Shown here piece after piece: positions 24,801 through 36,072 of a stretch of 64,000 nt of DNA (within the stretch, counting starts at the first letter, position 1; each line of letters starts with the position of its first letter). Origin of the DNA: Gerris lacustris (Eukaryota; Arthropoda; Insecta; Hemiptera; Gerridae); contig OX578276.1 of assembly GCA_951217055.1 (NCBI GenBank), forward strand, positions 61,007,307-61,071,306, read 5' to 3'. The position numbers and the translations under genes are program-made. The notes under the pieces were generated by a model, which made no database searches, was not told the DNA's origin, and saw nothing but the letters and a program-made list of their open reading frames with translations.

Positions 24801-27800
24801 TTCAAACTTTCATACTCATGACATGACACATTATTAGGAATAAATTTATGTTCTTGACAATCAGTGATGAACTTAGCATCTGAACTCCCTTTGAACAAAT
24901 AAGGCGGGGGGTCCTCCCCCGGACATTTTTTTAAAATTTAAGTGCAAGAAGATGAGTTTTAAGAATTTCTGAGGGCAAGTTTGTCCTAACAGGAAAGGAT
25001 TTTTAGTGAGGCGAATTTCAAATACATATGTACTGTTGGTTAAGTTTTGTATTTGTGTCTGTTTAATTTTCGTTGCGTAAATCAACTTTGCCTCACAAAC
25101 TTAGCTAGGGCATTGGGGGCCCTCGCCAAAAAAAAAAAAAAAAAAAAAAATATAAGAAAAAAACAAAAAGCGTTCAGAACTGAATGGGGTCCCCTTACAA
25201 TTATATATAAGTATAATTCCAAGTTATATTTTATCATGCTCTAAAGGGGCCCCTACCCTGTTTTATGTTTTTTGGGAATTGGGGGGCCCCTTGGCACCAA
25301 GGTCCAACCGCAATTTGGGCCCATAGTTCCACTAATTTCAATATCCGTCTTGTCTTTTTTGGTTTTCAAAATCTAGGGCCATCGCCCGGGGCTCCAGGGG
25401 GCCTGGGCCTGTGCCTCCCAAACTTAGCTAGGGCATTGGGGCCCTTCGCCAAAAAAAAAAAATAATGAGAAGAAAAAAATCATTTGTGTTCAGAACTGAA
25501 TGGGGTCTCCTTACAAGAGTATAGAAGTATAATTTCTAGTTACATTTTATTATGTTCTAAAGGGGCCCCTACCGACATTGGTGCAAAGATAGTAATATCA
25601 TTTTTTTGTTATTTGAGGGCCCCTTGGCACCAGGGTCCGCTCGTAATTCGGGCCCATAGTTATGCCACTAATTACAATATCCATCTTTTTTGCCTGTATC
25701 TTTTGTTCCAGCCTTTTTTGGTTGTAAAAAACCAGGTTCGCCCCGCTGTCCCGGGCCCCCTGGAGACCCGGGCCCCTGGGCATTTGCCCCCCTTGCCCCC
25801 CCCCCCCCCCCCCCCTGTCGACGGCCCTGGTGAGACTTATAGGTCGATAGGACTTGGCTAGCGTGAGATCAGGCTTCCCTTGTTTGGGAATAAAAACCAC
25901 TCTCACTACTCTCCAGCTGCTAGGTATCGTTCTGTAGATTATACAATTCCTTAGGACCTTTACCAGGTCCCTAAGAAGCAAGTCGATGCCTTCTTGTAGC
26001 ATTTTGGGCCTTATATCATCAAGCCCTGGAGTCTTGAAAGGAGCAAAGCTGTTGACAGCCCATTTCACTTTGCTATCAGTAATAATGACATCCGCTATGG
26101 CCCTGTCGTCCTCACTAGGTATAATGTGAGTTTGATGCCCTAAATTAGTACCATCTGTGAATTGGCAATCCACTAAGTGAGATTTCATCAGATGTTTCAG
26201 AGCCTCTTCTTCGGAGGAGGTAAAGTGGTTCTCCTCGGTGAGGAGAGGTCCATTTCCTATGGCTGGTGACTTAGAGAGGATACGGTGGAACTTGGCTGCC
26301 GGCGTCACCTCCCCAATCTCATTGCAGTAGTTTCGCCACGAATTACGCTTGGCCTTTTTTAACTCAGTCTTAAAGGTTCTACGGGCCTCCTTATATACAG
26401 CCCATAGCCTTTCCGAGTTAGCCCTCTTGGCCTTATTTAGAGTTCTTTTAACCCTTCTGCGTAGGGTCTCTATATTCTTTGACCACCACGGAACTAAAGA
26501 CTTGCTTGATCGTGTCTTCAGTGAGCAGCTATACTCAAAGGCCGTCCTAATTGCATTGGTAAGATCTGAGGTATAAACCTCGGTTTCCTCCCAGCTATCT
26601 GGACAATTCCCAATAATGTCTAGACTGTTTCTAAGTGTACTTCTAAATTGGTCCCAGTCTGTTGAGCTGGGATTCCTGTAGGACACTACTTGAGGAGCTG
26701 AGTCCTCAAGGGAGAACTGGATGTGCCGGTGGTCTGACAAGGAGTCTTCTAGGTCCACTTGCCAGTTCGTTACTCTGCTCATTAAATCCTGTGTGCAGAG
26801 TGAGATATCGATTACCTCTTTCCTTCTCTCAGTGAAGTAAGTTGGGACTGCTCCACGGTTGAGAATATATAGCTCAGCACTCATTATGTACTCTAACAGA
26901 GCTCTTCCTCTTGGATTTGTGTTTGTGCTACCCCACACTGGGTTGTGGGCGTTTGTGTCACATCCTACCAAGAGAGGTAGTCCGTTACTTCTAGCGTAAT
27001 TGACCAGATTAATAAAATCCTGAGAAGGTGGAGGATCAAGTGAGTCATAGGGAAGGTAAAGGGAGCAGAAGATTAAGTTCTCCTTACCCCCTCCTACCTG
27101 ACAACTTTCCACCTTTATAGCTACCATGTCTCTCTTGCAGAAGCTGGGTAGTGTAGAGGCTCTTACATTTTTTGTAATAATGCAAGCCCTCGGCGATGAG
27201 CCGTCAGTACAGCAGAATAGGGTGCCACCAGTGATACCCAATCCACGTACTTGCCCCTTATAGACAAGGTTCTTGTATCAGGCCAATATTTACCTCCAGT
27301 TCTTCCATCCTTTTGCAGTATAGGGAGGTGGCAGCTGAACCGTGCTGTAGATTGGCCTGAAGAACAGTTAAGGAGGTAGTCATATTACTCAATGACCACC
27401 TCCTGTGCCACACAGTCCCCACTATCTAGCAGAGAATCCTCATCCTCTGTCCTGACTGCGGGCACCTTAGTGGTTTCACCCCTCTCTTCAGGGGGGGGGG
27501 GAGGAGAGGGCTCTCTGGTCCTATTTTCTTCACTGGACCCCCCGTCAGCTGCCCTGACGAGTGGGACCTACCCTCCTCGGAAGCTAGAGAGTTCCGTCGT
27601 CTACCTCCCTGCTGTTTCACTCCTCTGGCCTTAGATTTTCTCTTCTTCCCCAATCTACTTCCAGAGGATCTCATGCCCCTACCTTTGGTAATAATCGACA
27701 CTTCAAACTTAACGCAGTTGTAGATTAGGGACATACCCTTTCCTTTAAGATACTCGATTGTCCCAGGGTCAACGCGTGCAACGACTCTCTGGCCGTTCGT

Positions 27801-30800
27801 TCGCTTCTCTCTGCAGAGAATGTGCCAATCTCTCGTATTCAGCCCCTCGTTAAAACTCCTGAGATTGAAAAGGATCTCCCAGTCCTTTGGATTGTCACTA
27901 TCTAGGATTGGCAGCGACATAGCTACCTTGACTAGGTCAGGTAGAGAGTCTACCTCCTCTATGACAACCCGTTTCCAAGGAATAATAGAGTTCAGGTTCT
28001 TCCTCACCCACTCAAGTGAGCACTCTTCCTCTGCCTTAATCTCTATTAACCCGCGCACGGCTCGGCCATGAACACCTTTCAGCCTATGGCCTTGCCGCTG
28101 AGCCTTTAGACAAGCGTCCACAAGTGACTTGCTAAATTCCCACACCTCTCTCTCTGTGAGGATGTGGTCAGCGTTGCCTCTCTTCCTAAGGAACATCTTA
28201 GGGGAGGGAGCACTTACTTTAGGTGCCTCGGAGAGTGGCACCAGTACCTCTAAACTTTCACAATGGCGCTTAGCCACACGTTCTCTTACTGGAGTTATCT
28301 CCGTGCTCCTGACCCTCTTTTGATCACGAGAGGGTACGTTAGCGCTGTGAGAGCCGTGGGTCTCAGTAGGAACCTCAGGACACCCTCCTACCCATCCTTC
28401 ATCGGTAACCTCTCCATCTACCCTTACCTCATCAAGTCTTTTAGCTAGATTTTTAACTAGCTTTTTCTGCTTTATATTTTTCTTCTTGGCCCGGCTCTTA
28501 TAGTTTAGGTCTATAAGAGAATCAAATTTCCACAGAGGTAGCTAAAATCTAGTTTTCAACTCTTTTTTTATTATAAATAAAATTTTTAATAATTTTTACA
28601 AATTGAATAGTCATAGAATTTGAACTAAGTTAGTTATTTTGGCTTTTTGCGCCTTATTATTTTCATTTAAATCTCTCTTATTAACTCCAAGTTACATAGT
28701 TACATTGATCATACCCTCCTCCTAAAAGATTAAATCCATTACTCTTTCACACAGAGTATTTTTCACTAGACACCCCCAAAAAAGCTTACTTGGGAATACT
28801 GAAAAAGACATAAAAACTGAGAGTGACTTCACACAAGCCTTTATGGGTACAGAACATAATTTACACATTTTAAGGTGGCATGGAACCTGGCAGACAAGAG
28901 GCTAGCTTACCACAGCTTGTACCGTGTACTCTCAGTTCTGATTCCTGAGTCTGACTGCCCGATCTTCCTTTGTAGGGTTGGGACAACATCGATGTCGATA
29001 TATCCATATATCCGATCCAGAAATCTTTCGGTATATTGACAATATCGCTATTGTGGTGATAAGCATCAAAAATATGACTTTAGAACTTAAGCCCTCTCTC
29101 AGAAGGCAGAAAAAGGTCGTCCTTGTTAGGAAAAATCGTTGACCATTTATTTATTTATTTTTGGTTGTCAGGTTGGATTGTAGGTTCTTGATGTTAATAT
29201 TTTGATATATTGAAGATATCGATATTTTCTTTTGATGTTAGTGCTTGCAGTCCCTTCCCCCTCCCCTCTTATCCCTCTGAACCACCAAATATCTCTCACT
29301 ATCAATACATCCAGTTGTAAATTGAAGTTTGCATGTGTAATCTTCTAATTTATTTTATTATTTTCTTTTACAGATTTGGGATGTTGTCCAAGGAACCATG
29401 ATAAGTTGGTTGGAAGGTCATCATGGTGCTGTTGTTTGCTGTATGTTTAGTCCTATAAATCCAGACATGGCTATTACAGGCTCTGCTGATTACACCATAA
29501 GAGTTTGGGATATGAACAAACATTCTGATATAACTAACAACGTGTCTTCTAAAAATAGTTAGTAATGTGGCATTTAATTGTGACATTGAATATTTTCAAT
29601 AACCTTTCATTGCATTCTGTTCATTTTATTCTTTGTAATTATTTAGCATCCTTAAGCCAAAGCTGTATTTCCTGAATATTCCTGCTTACTCCATATATAT
29701 GTAATGTATGAACTACAACATGTGCATGTCACTTTAGACTGTGGTCTTATATTATAAGCAAATCTTTACCAGATTTTTTATTCAACCTTTCTAAATTGGC
29801 TCTTGCCTTCAGCCTTTCTTTCTAAATATGTTCAGAATTTTAGAAGGTGATGCTACATTTTAACTGCATAGAGCATAAGTACAATTCAGTATTTAAAAAA
29901 ATTAAAGAACTAGTTACCCTAAAAAAAAAAAAAAAAAAAAAAAAAATACTTGTTTACTAATAGACAATTATACTTTCTTCCAGAAAAACAGCGACTCAAA
30001 GGAGCCAAAATCAAGTTTGAAGGTGCTCAGCAGGCAACAGAGTTGAATCCTGCTGATGGCAGTGAATATAAATCTGGTAAATTTTAGTTTTATTTACTTA
30101 CAGCTACTTCAAAATATTATTAATATAATGCCATATTAAAGCATATGGCAGCTTTAAATATATTACTTATATGTTAAATATTCAAAAATAATTTGTGTAA
30201 TAGCTCCATAGTAAAAATAAAAAGTAAATCCATTGTTAAAATCTCATCACAAACCTCACATGAAGATTATATATGATTTTAAAGGATTTAATTCTTCCTC
30301 CTCTAGTTCATAGGTGAATTCTGTAAATCACAGACACCTGTGTAACACCAAAAAAAGGCACAGTGCTCCAACCACAGATGCTGGAGTGATATAATACATT
30401 TTAAATCAGTTTTCTTAAAAGTTGCCTTGACAACAGAGAAATAAATTGGAGATATCTTAGTGAATTTTCGTTTTTCTTGCTCAAATGTCTGTTCAACTCA
30501 GTCCCTGCCAACGGATTTCTTTTCTCGCAAAATGTCGAGAGGAATTTTATTTTTACTAAATTAATATTTATAAATCCTTAACTTTGTGTCTAGATATTTG
30601 TAATAAAGATTTACAGATTTAGTAAATTTAAATTTATTCCAGAACTTAATAGCTATTGCTAATATTTTAATTTTTTTTTAATATTAATGGTACCGTAGAA
30701 ATTGATCTCAAGTTAAAACATCTTATCTAGGCAGGGGTCACAAAAAAATTTAAAATTACTCCCAAGATTTAAAGCTCTTATCACACTGGATCTTAAATTA

Positions 30801-33800
30801 CCACCACCTTTTTTTTTATTTATTTTTTTATTTATTTAATGAATGCACTTCCTGCTTTACTGTAATATAAAACTATTAATTATAGCTATTTTACCATTAG
30901 TTGTGTGAATATTAGGTGCTTTTCAACGAACGAGCATGGTCTAGCAAGATAACTGAGTCCTATCTCACCAGACCTTTTTTACTGCATGTAAATATTGTTT
31001 GTGTTGCTAGTTCTTTAGTCCCAAGTGCCTAGTGTTTCTCATCTTATTTTTAAACAATGTTTTCTATGTTGTAAGGTAATATTTCATTACACTTGAAATT
31101 TTTAAAACTCTATAATGTCTATTCATTATGATTTTCTCTTATTTTATCTTTTAGTTAAAAATGCAACTTCTGAAATATCAGCTGGTGATAAAAAGGAAAA
31201 AGTAGAAGGGGATAAGACAAGTGCTAAACGTCGTCAGGCATCTATGTTCCCAGTAACTAGTCTTAGTATGACATCGGCCAAACATATAGACGTTCTCTGG
31301 GATAGGATAAAGTCTAAAGATAAAATTTCCTCTGAAACTAAGGAGGATAAGACTGAAGAATCAGATAAAAAAGATACCAAAGAAAAGCCTGCAGAACAGA
31401 ATGGGCATGCCAATGGTACTAGTTCACCAACACCTTCCGTAGAAGAGACAGGATACTTGGATTTCTTTGGTGATGACAAAAGTGTACGAAGGCTTCTAGC
31501 AGTTGAGGGTTTGTATCTTTTATTTTTAAAGAAAATAAATTAATTGACAAACTATGACAAAAAAAAAAAAAAAAATTGTTAATTCTATCTTAATTTTTGA
31601 GATTTCATATAGTTTATTTATACAGATGATCAGCAATTGCTTGTGTTTTTGTTTTATTATCTTGAGTTTTACTAATTGGCCAGTAAATTTATTTGTTTAA
31701 TACAAATGTATATTGGCGGCTCTTATAAGACTTAACCATAAAATATTTAATATTATTTTTATTTTATATTTTAGAAACACATCACTTGGCAAATGCTAAC
31801 TTCCAAAATGCGATGCATGCCTCTCTCTGGACTGGTGAAATATCCGATGTTATCTACGAGGCAATGAAAAAGAAACAGCTTAATGATTGGCTTGTTAGCC
31901 TTGCTCCTCTTGTCTCCTACAAGTCAGTGTTGACCTAATCAACCCTATCTTTAAAACTTTATTATATTTTGTTTGCTTATATGATTAATCAACATTGATC
32001 TAGATTGTAGGTTTAATAATTAATTTTTTTTTTAACTTAAAAATGACATTTTGAACTAAAAAATCCTGAATATTGTATCCTTGATGGCTTAACTATTGTA
32101 TTTTATTTTAGGTTGTTTTCTTCTTTCTTACTTTATGTTCTAAAGGATACAATATTTGATTGTACACATTTTACAGATCTGCCATTTCACACACATTCAT
32201 TTGATGTGATTTTACTGTGAAACCTACCAGAGAAATGAACTGGAATCATCTAGATTAATTCTATTTATTATGTTTTGTATAGGCTATGGGTAGAGTGCTG
32301 TACTAGTTATGCACACCAGCTCTTAGAAAAGCATTCAGCTGAGGGTCAGGGACTAAAAGCTGCCAGTTACCTATTAGCTGTTCACAAAGTGGAAGAAGCT
32401 GTTGAATGTCTCATCACATGCAAACTCCCAAGAGAAGCGGTAACTTTTTTCTTAGTTTCATTTGATGAAATATAGTCAAATGTCTTATACAAGTTATACT
32501 CGTTCATTAATAACTACATCTTTTTAAATATTTTATGTTTAAAGGATTGCTAAGTTTTTCTTTTACCATTATAGATCAAGTAAACTAATAATATTTAAAA
32601 AAAAAAAACCCTTTTTTTATAACACATATTTCAGAAAAGACGAGGGGAATTTTACCTTGATTAACAAATTTGTGATACCTATATCTGTACTACAGTAAAT
32701 TATTGTAAGTCGTGTTTTAGAAATTGCTAGAGAGCTCCTTGCTAAAAACTGCAACTGAGCCGTCTTTCTTCAAAATGTACAACGTTTTAACATAAATTAT
32801 CTATTTATTAACAACTAATATATGGGATACATTTTACCAAAACTGTCTACCTGCCTTATGCAGTCCATACCACAAAACTTCAATTTAAAAAAAATGTACT
32901 TATAGTAAAGATGTATATATTATATGTATGTGTATAATTCTTAATTAAATTAGTTTAATAGACAAGAATTATCTTATTTGTATTGAAATCAATATATGTG
33001 TGAAAATAGCCCTTTTCCTGCTATTGGAGATATAACTTATATACTATAAAGTGCCCAGAAATAATGATAATATTCCATCAGTTTAATTTATTGTTCATGA
33101 ACAATATAGTACTATAAATCACTGTGATCACTGGTCTGGACTTTATTAATTTAATGAATGGTTTATGTCAATTACTAGTAATAGTGTTAGTTTTTTAACT
33201 ACCTTTACCAGTAGCAGTGGTAAGGTTTTGGTACCCCCTGCAAACTTTTAGTGGGGGCCCCTCTATTTCCCTTCCAAGGGCCCCCATATTCCCGGGGCCC
33301 CCTGTGCTGTGGGTCTGCAGGTCCTTATTGCCGCTACTGACCTTTACCTGCTTACCTTAATAATGAATTTAATACCATCTAAAAAAATACACAACAATAC
33401 TAAAATCCACAAACAATACTATTAGTTAAAATAATATATTGTTGATTGGGATGGATTTAAAAGTTAAATTTTTTAAACAAGTAATCAAAAAATAACAATG
33501 AAGATTGCACATTGATGGGGTCAATATTAAATGTGTCTTTGTAGATAATAATTATAACTCACTTACTGTTTTCTTTATTTTTTTTCAGGTGGTCTTAGCT
33601 AAGTGTCGTTTGGCTTCAGATGATCCCATGGTAGAGAAAGCAATGCGAGCTTGGATATCCCATTGCTTACAATATGGCCAACATATACTTGCAGCACATT
33701 GGTATTTATATTTTCATTAAATAAGAAACAACCATAAAATCAGTAAAACTCCTCTGGAATTTTAAAAAACTGTATTATCTTAGTTTCCTAATTATTTTAA

Positions 33801-36072
33801 ATTGATTTTTATTCTATTGAAATGGTTTTCATTTTATAAACAATATTAATGGAAAATTACAATTAGGAAACTATTTGGTTTCTGGTTTATTATTAAAAAT
33901 GTACCTGCTTCTTTTGTTGTTTTTAGTCTTCTAAGTATTGGTGATAGAATGGGTTGTGTGGATTTGCTAAGTCGGAGTAAGGATGCCAATACTCTCGCCT
34001 TAGCCAGTGACATAGCAACCAGTATTCAGTCCAAAGATCTGGCTGCAATTGTCGCTGTTCGATCTGTTACACTCTCACTTTCAAATCAAGATTACGATGG
34101 AGCTGAGTCCACTCTTCTACTTCATCCAAATCTGAAGGTTTGACAAATATTTTAACTTCACATAGTCAACATATCCCATGATCTAATAATTATTTTTTGT
34201 AATTGATCTATTATGTGTCACACAGCAACACTGAATGTCTGAATAATTTTCTGTCAGCAATATTGGGCTGATTTAACTTTAACTGGATGTGTGATGTTAG
34301 CTTTACCTTGTATAACTCCTTTTATTTGTCTACTTTGACGTGAAACCAAAGGTACCACTCTCTGTTTAATGAATATGAGATATCTGAAATTATATATCAT
34401 TTATATATAACGTTAGCTATTCTTCAGTGTTTGACAAATAGCAAATTGGCTGAAATAACTTTTAGCATATGAGTAGCAGACATTTTTCTGGTTTTAGTAA
34501 AAAGAAAATTGTAGTGCCAACAAACAGAGAAACTCAAATTTTATCCTATTCCTTCTAAAAAAAACAAAAAACAATATATTTTTACTTGCCTTTTAATTTT
34601 TACAAAATTTTGTTTTATTTCCAGGAGTTGAATTTGTGGACCAAACTATGTGCTTTGGTACATAATGAATCAAGACTTGATGATAATTCTGGGATGGCAT
34701 GGTTACTTGGAAGTGAAGCTGCTAGGACTAAATGTTCGATTTTTAAAGAATGTTTGAAGATAGCTCAACCTCTTTTGCCCTTGTGTTCTCAAACTCTGTC
34801 AAAACATATCCCTTCTTCACCAGACTGCAGCTCTGAAAATGCAGTAAGCTTTATTTTTTTCTATTTTACTTTAAATTGGATTTTAATTTAACTCGACAAA
34901 ACTTCTTTTTTTCTTGCCTTTTTTTTCTATTTTTAGGTTTGGCTGTACATCTGTGGTCAGCTATCATTATCTGTGATATCTTTTCTTGAAGAGAAGGCAG
35001 ATGACTGTATTAACTACATCATTAAGGCTTTGAATGCGGCTTATTGTTACCAAAATTACCAGCGTCTCTCCAATAAAGTCTTCCTTCAAATAACACCTTT
35101 TATCTTTCCACAAGGTCTATATTTCTTTATTATTATTTGATATTTGAGAAGTTTTTACTGGTCTTATATTACTTTGCTTTGTAAGTTTCATCGCACACCT
35201 ATTAACCCAATTTTGAACCACTTCCTGTCTTTCAATCTTCCCCAAATTTGCACATGGAAACAATTAAGGTGAAGAATACAGAAACCAAAAATAATAATAA
35301 TAATAATAATTGTTGAAAATAAGACCAGTTTTTTAAAGTGGTATTTTTATATTAATTATTTTTATTTTAAATTCATCTGTTTGCTTTTTGCATAGTTTAG
35401 GTTCAATTTTTATACTTTTAGATGTTAGCTTGCATATTTAATTTGGCATTTGTTTTAGGCTTGTGTATGAAGGGCTCAACTTTAGCTGAATCCTTCTTGA
35501 AAGACAACGGACTTTCTACAGAAGCTGTTATTAGTTCTGGCATAAGTGAAAAGTTAGAGATTCATATCACTTCCTGTGCAATATATTGGCTTGAATATCT
35601 ATTATCTCAAAATCATGAAGATCTATCATCTTCATCTGAACCTCTTAAAGATATATTTATTCGTTCATCATCAGCCATACTACAAAAAGATATTTTGGCT
35701 TACTTTACCAATGAAGTTAAGATTAAGAGTTTGGAGAAACAAGTAGCAGTGGCTAAATTAGAATCACTTAAAAATAAAACAAAAGCAGAGGATTCTGATA
35801 AGGTCAATGGCTCTGTAGAATCTGAAGAAGTCAGTAATAAGAACATTGAAGAAAACATTAATTCAGATAAAGCAGCTTTAGAAACCTCCCTTGAACAACT
35901 CAAAGCATGGAAAACTATTTTTGAATCCACTCGATGCCCTACTGTAAATCCTTTTGTTGTATATTGTTGCATAAAAGATGTACTTCAACAAATGGTTTCT
36001 AAAAATGAAAATAGTTCATACAAAACTCTTTTTGAGGAGATAGAAACCAAATGGGAATCCTTAAATGCTTAA
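12860..36072 (+). CDS. GEMIN5: Gem-associated protein 5, complete 23-exon gene
   Basis: Subunit of the SMN complex that recognises snRNA and directs Sm-core assembly; Drosophila orthologue rigor mortis. Coding exons: 12860-13180, 14169-14397, 15163-15259, 15344-15466, 16394-16531, 18034-18123, 18271-18414, 18592-18700, 19326-19491, 21140-21217, 21591-21717, 21802-21986, 22099-22211, 29374-29557, 29984-30076, 31155-31508, 31775-31922, 32283-32439, 33589-33701, 33927-34137, 34625-34843, 34937-35114, 35459-36072. All phases agree, giving about 1396 aa (human 1508). The N terminus MAELIVPPSPSWYLSSILAC and repeated WD40 units (DDGTVRVWNF, DNKINIWNMS, DYTIRVWDMN) fill about residues 1-700, as expected for two seven-blade propellers. 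A charged Lys/Glu/Ser linker (exon 31155-31508) precedes a helical TPR-like middle (YLDFFG to about residue 1190). The last exon has a Lys/Glu-rich segment. No stop or frameshift is seen. Exon 13 to 14 is split by a 7.2 kb intron holding a retrotransposon. Confidence 0.95.
13181..14168 (+). other. GEMIN5 intron 1
   Basis: AT-rich intron of about 1 kb. Around 13505-13560 it carries, on the minus strand, CTGGAGAGGGGCGAAA, which loosely resembles the CTGANGA...GAAA core found at ends of some retroelements. Nothing else was recognised. Confidence 0.5.
14773..14992. mobile_element. Two adjacent short hairpin MITEs sharing one TIR
   Basis: The motif CTTCTTTAGATTGTTACTCC occurs at 14773 and again at 14934. 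Inverted partners occur at 14902-14919 (AGTAACAGTCTAAAGAAG) and 14968-14992. This gives a 147-bp element followed by a 59-bp near-perfect hairpin, both within the GEMIN5 intron 14398-15162. The shorter hairpin could be an internally deleted copy. Confidence 0.7.
16685..16860 (+). repeat. Diverged tRNA-derived SINE
   Basis: A plus-strand relative of the SINE at 8690-8822. A TAGATTAGTGATTAACCTC A-box-like block is followed about 65 bp later by TTCAAATCCCAGGGAGG (B-box-like) and the shared body AAAGACATGTTTTGAC. It lies in the GEMIN5 intron 16532-18033. Confidence 0.45.
17346..17972 (-). mobile_element. Pogo/Tigger-like DNA transposon relic with HTH remnant
   Basis: The termini are CAGTAGAACCCCTCATATCC and its inverted form ending GGTTCTACTG. 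TA precedes the left end. The first 32 bp are tandemly duplicated (17346 and 17378). On the minus strand a short frame starts MAAKLKQKRV with KKLDIL nearby, followed by out-of-frame GESVLTLASELRVVGVTT. That matches the N-terminal CENP-B-type helix-turn-helix of pogo/Tigger transposases. Stops and frameshifts make it dead, and the catalytic domain is missing. A related copy is at 50733-51554. Confidence 0.7.
19492..21139 (+). other. GEMIN5 intron 9
   Basis: 1.65 kb intron, mostly unassigned AT-rich sequence. At about 20965-21003 it contains CTGACGATGACTGTGTAGTC followed by AAAAC, a CTGANGA-hairpin-AAAA pattern that is discussed under findings. No coding sequence was supported. Confidence 0.5.
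22504..27383 (-). pseudogene. LINE ORF2: endonuclease, reverse transcriptase, RNase H (disrupted)
   Basis: Starts at ATG 27381-27383 with MTTSLTVLQANLQHG. The APE-type endonuclease shows QANLQH, IGLIQEP, GCDTNAHNPVWG and LSDHRHIQF. A one-base shift and TAA fall near 27262, just before YKGQVRGLGITGGTLF. The reverse transcriptase begins at KSYRPISLT, is cut by a 1.27 kb insertion, and resumes at TSFLLKTLERLVDRYIRD (24552 downward). It then shows GCPQGGVLSPLLW and the catalytic FADDVAVLISG (23893-24309). RNase H has YTDGSR, FQSEMYAI, CTDSQAAIKS and PGHKGIEGNERADLLAR, with a frameshift near 23285. A zinc-knuckle-like CRLCGKEEETPVHLISQC ends the protein at 22504. At least three frameshifts plus the insertion make it non-functional in cis. 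Confidence 0.9.
24561..25828. mobile_element. hAT-like non-autonomous element inserted in the LINE
   Basis: The 9-bp sequence GGTGAGACT flanks the element on both sides (24552-24560 and 25829-25837), and the reverse transcriptase frame rejoins exactly when one copy is removed. The ends are inverted: CAGGGCCGCTGAGAGG and CAGGGCCGTCGACAGG (read inward). The CAGGGCC terminus with an 8-9 bp duplication fits the hAT superfamily. No transposase is visible. Internally about 325 bp is tandemly duplicated (about 25091-25412 and 25413-25740). Both copies start with AAACTTAGCTAGGGCATTGG, contain an A-tract and GAACTGAATGGGGTC, and end with GCACC-AGGTCC and GGGCCCATAGTT. Confidence 0.85.
27426..28541 (-). 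pseudogene. LINE ORF1, Gag-like protein with DUF4780-like region
   Basis: A minus-strand frame of about 370 codons upstream of ORF2, running to the element's 5' edge without a credible ATG; an in-frame GTG lies at 28277. The core segment LNTRDWHILCREKRTNGQRV followed by VDPGTIEYLKG resembles the DUF4780 domain found in ORF1 proteins of arthropod LOA-type elements. That domain assignment is from memory of its pattern. The C terminus is rich in Lys, Arg, Ser and Gly, as for nucleic-acid binding. A run of about 11 C/G near 27489-27499 probably caused a shift, so the last 20 residues may be out of frame. Confidence 0.7.
28973..29250. mobile_element. hAT-like MITE fragment
   Basis: Begins TAGGGTTGGGACAACATCG, close to the termini of the hAT MITE at 49521-49924 (TAGAGTTGGGACAACTG). 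The body is rich in ATCGATAT-type motifs (for example GATATCGATATT at about 29213), which is common in insect MITEs of this type. No matching right terminus or target duplication was found. Confidence 0.4.
33209..33339. mobile_element. 131-bp hAT MITE with perfect 8-bp target duplication
   Basis: Flanked by ACCTTTAC at 33201-33208 and 33340-33347. Terminal inverted repeats start CAGTAGC on both sides and continue imperfectly (CAGTAGCAGTGGTAAGG and CAGTAGCGGCAATAAGG). The inside is GC-rich (GGGGGCCCC blocks), recalling the hAT-like element at 24561-25828. It lies in the GEMIN5 intron 32440-33588. Confidence 0.85.

Larger units (their letters stand above)
22378..28547 (-). mobile_element. LOA/I-like non-LTR retrotransposon, interrupted and frameshifted
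   Basis: A minus-strand LINE in the GEMIN5 intron between exons 13 and 14. Its 3' end is a poly(A) tract (T-run at 22385-22400 on the plus strand). ORF1 is at 27426-28541 and ORF2 at 22504-27383. The likely target duplication is TCTAGTTTCCAA at 22366-22377 and TCTAGTTTTCAA at 28548-28559 (one mismatch in 12); six bases separate the first copy from the poly(T). ORF1 is open up to the element's 5' edge without a convincing ATG, so the copy is probably 5'-truncated. Removing the inserted element at 24561-25828 leaves about 4.9 kb. The clade call rests on the endonuclease-RT-RNase H order and the DUF4780-like ORF1. Confidence 0.9.

Noticed and set aside
25484..25861. Plus-strand open frame with a Pro-rich tail
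   Set aside because: Lies within the hAT-like insertion and reads through a C homopolymer; antisense shadow of repeat DNA.
27392..28448. Plus-strand open frames opposite LINE ORF1
   Set aside because: They are shadows of the minus-strand ORF1, which has the domain evidence.
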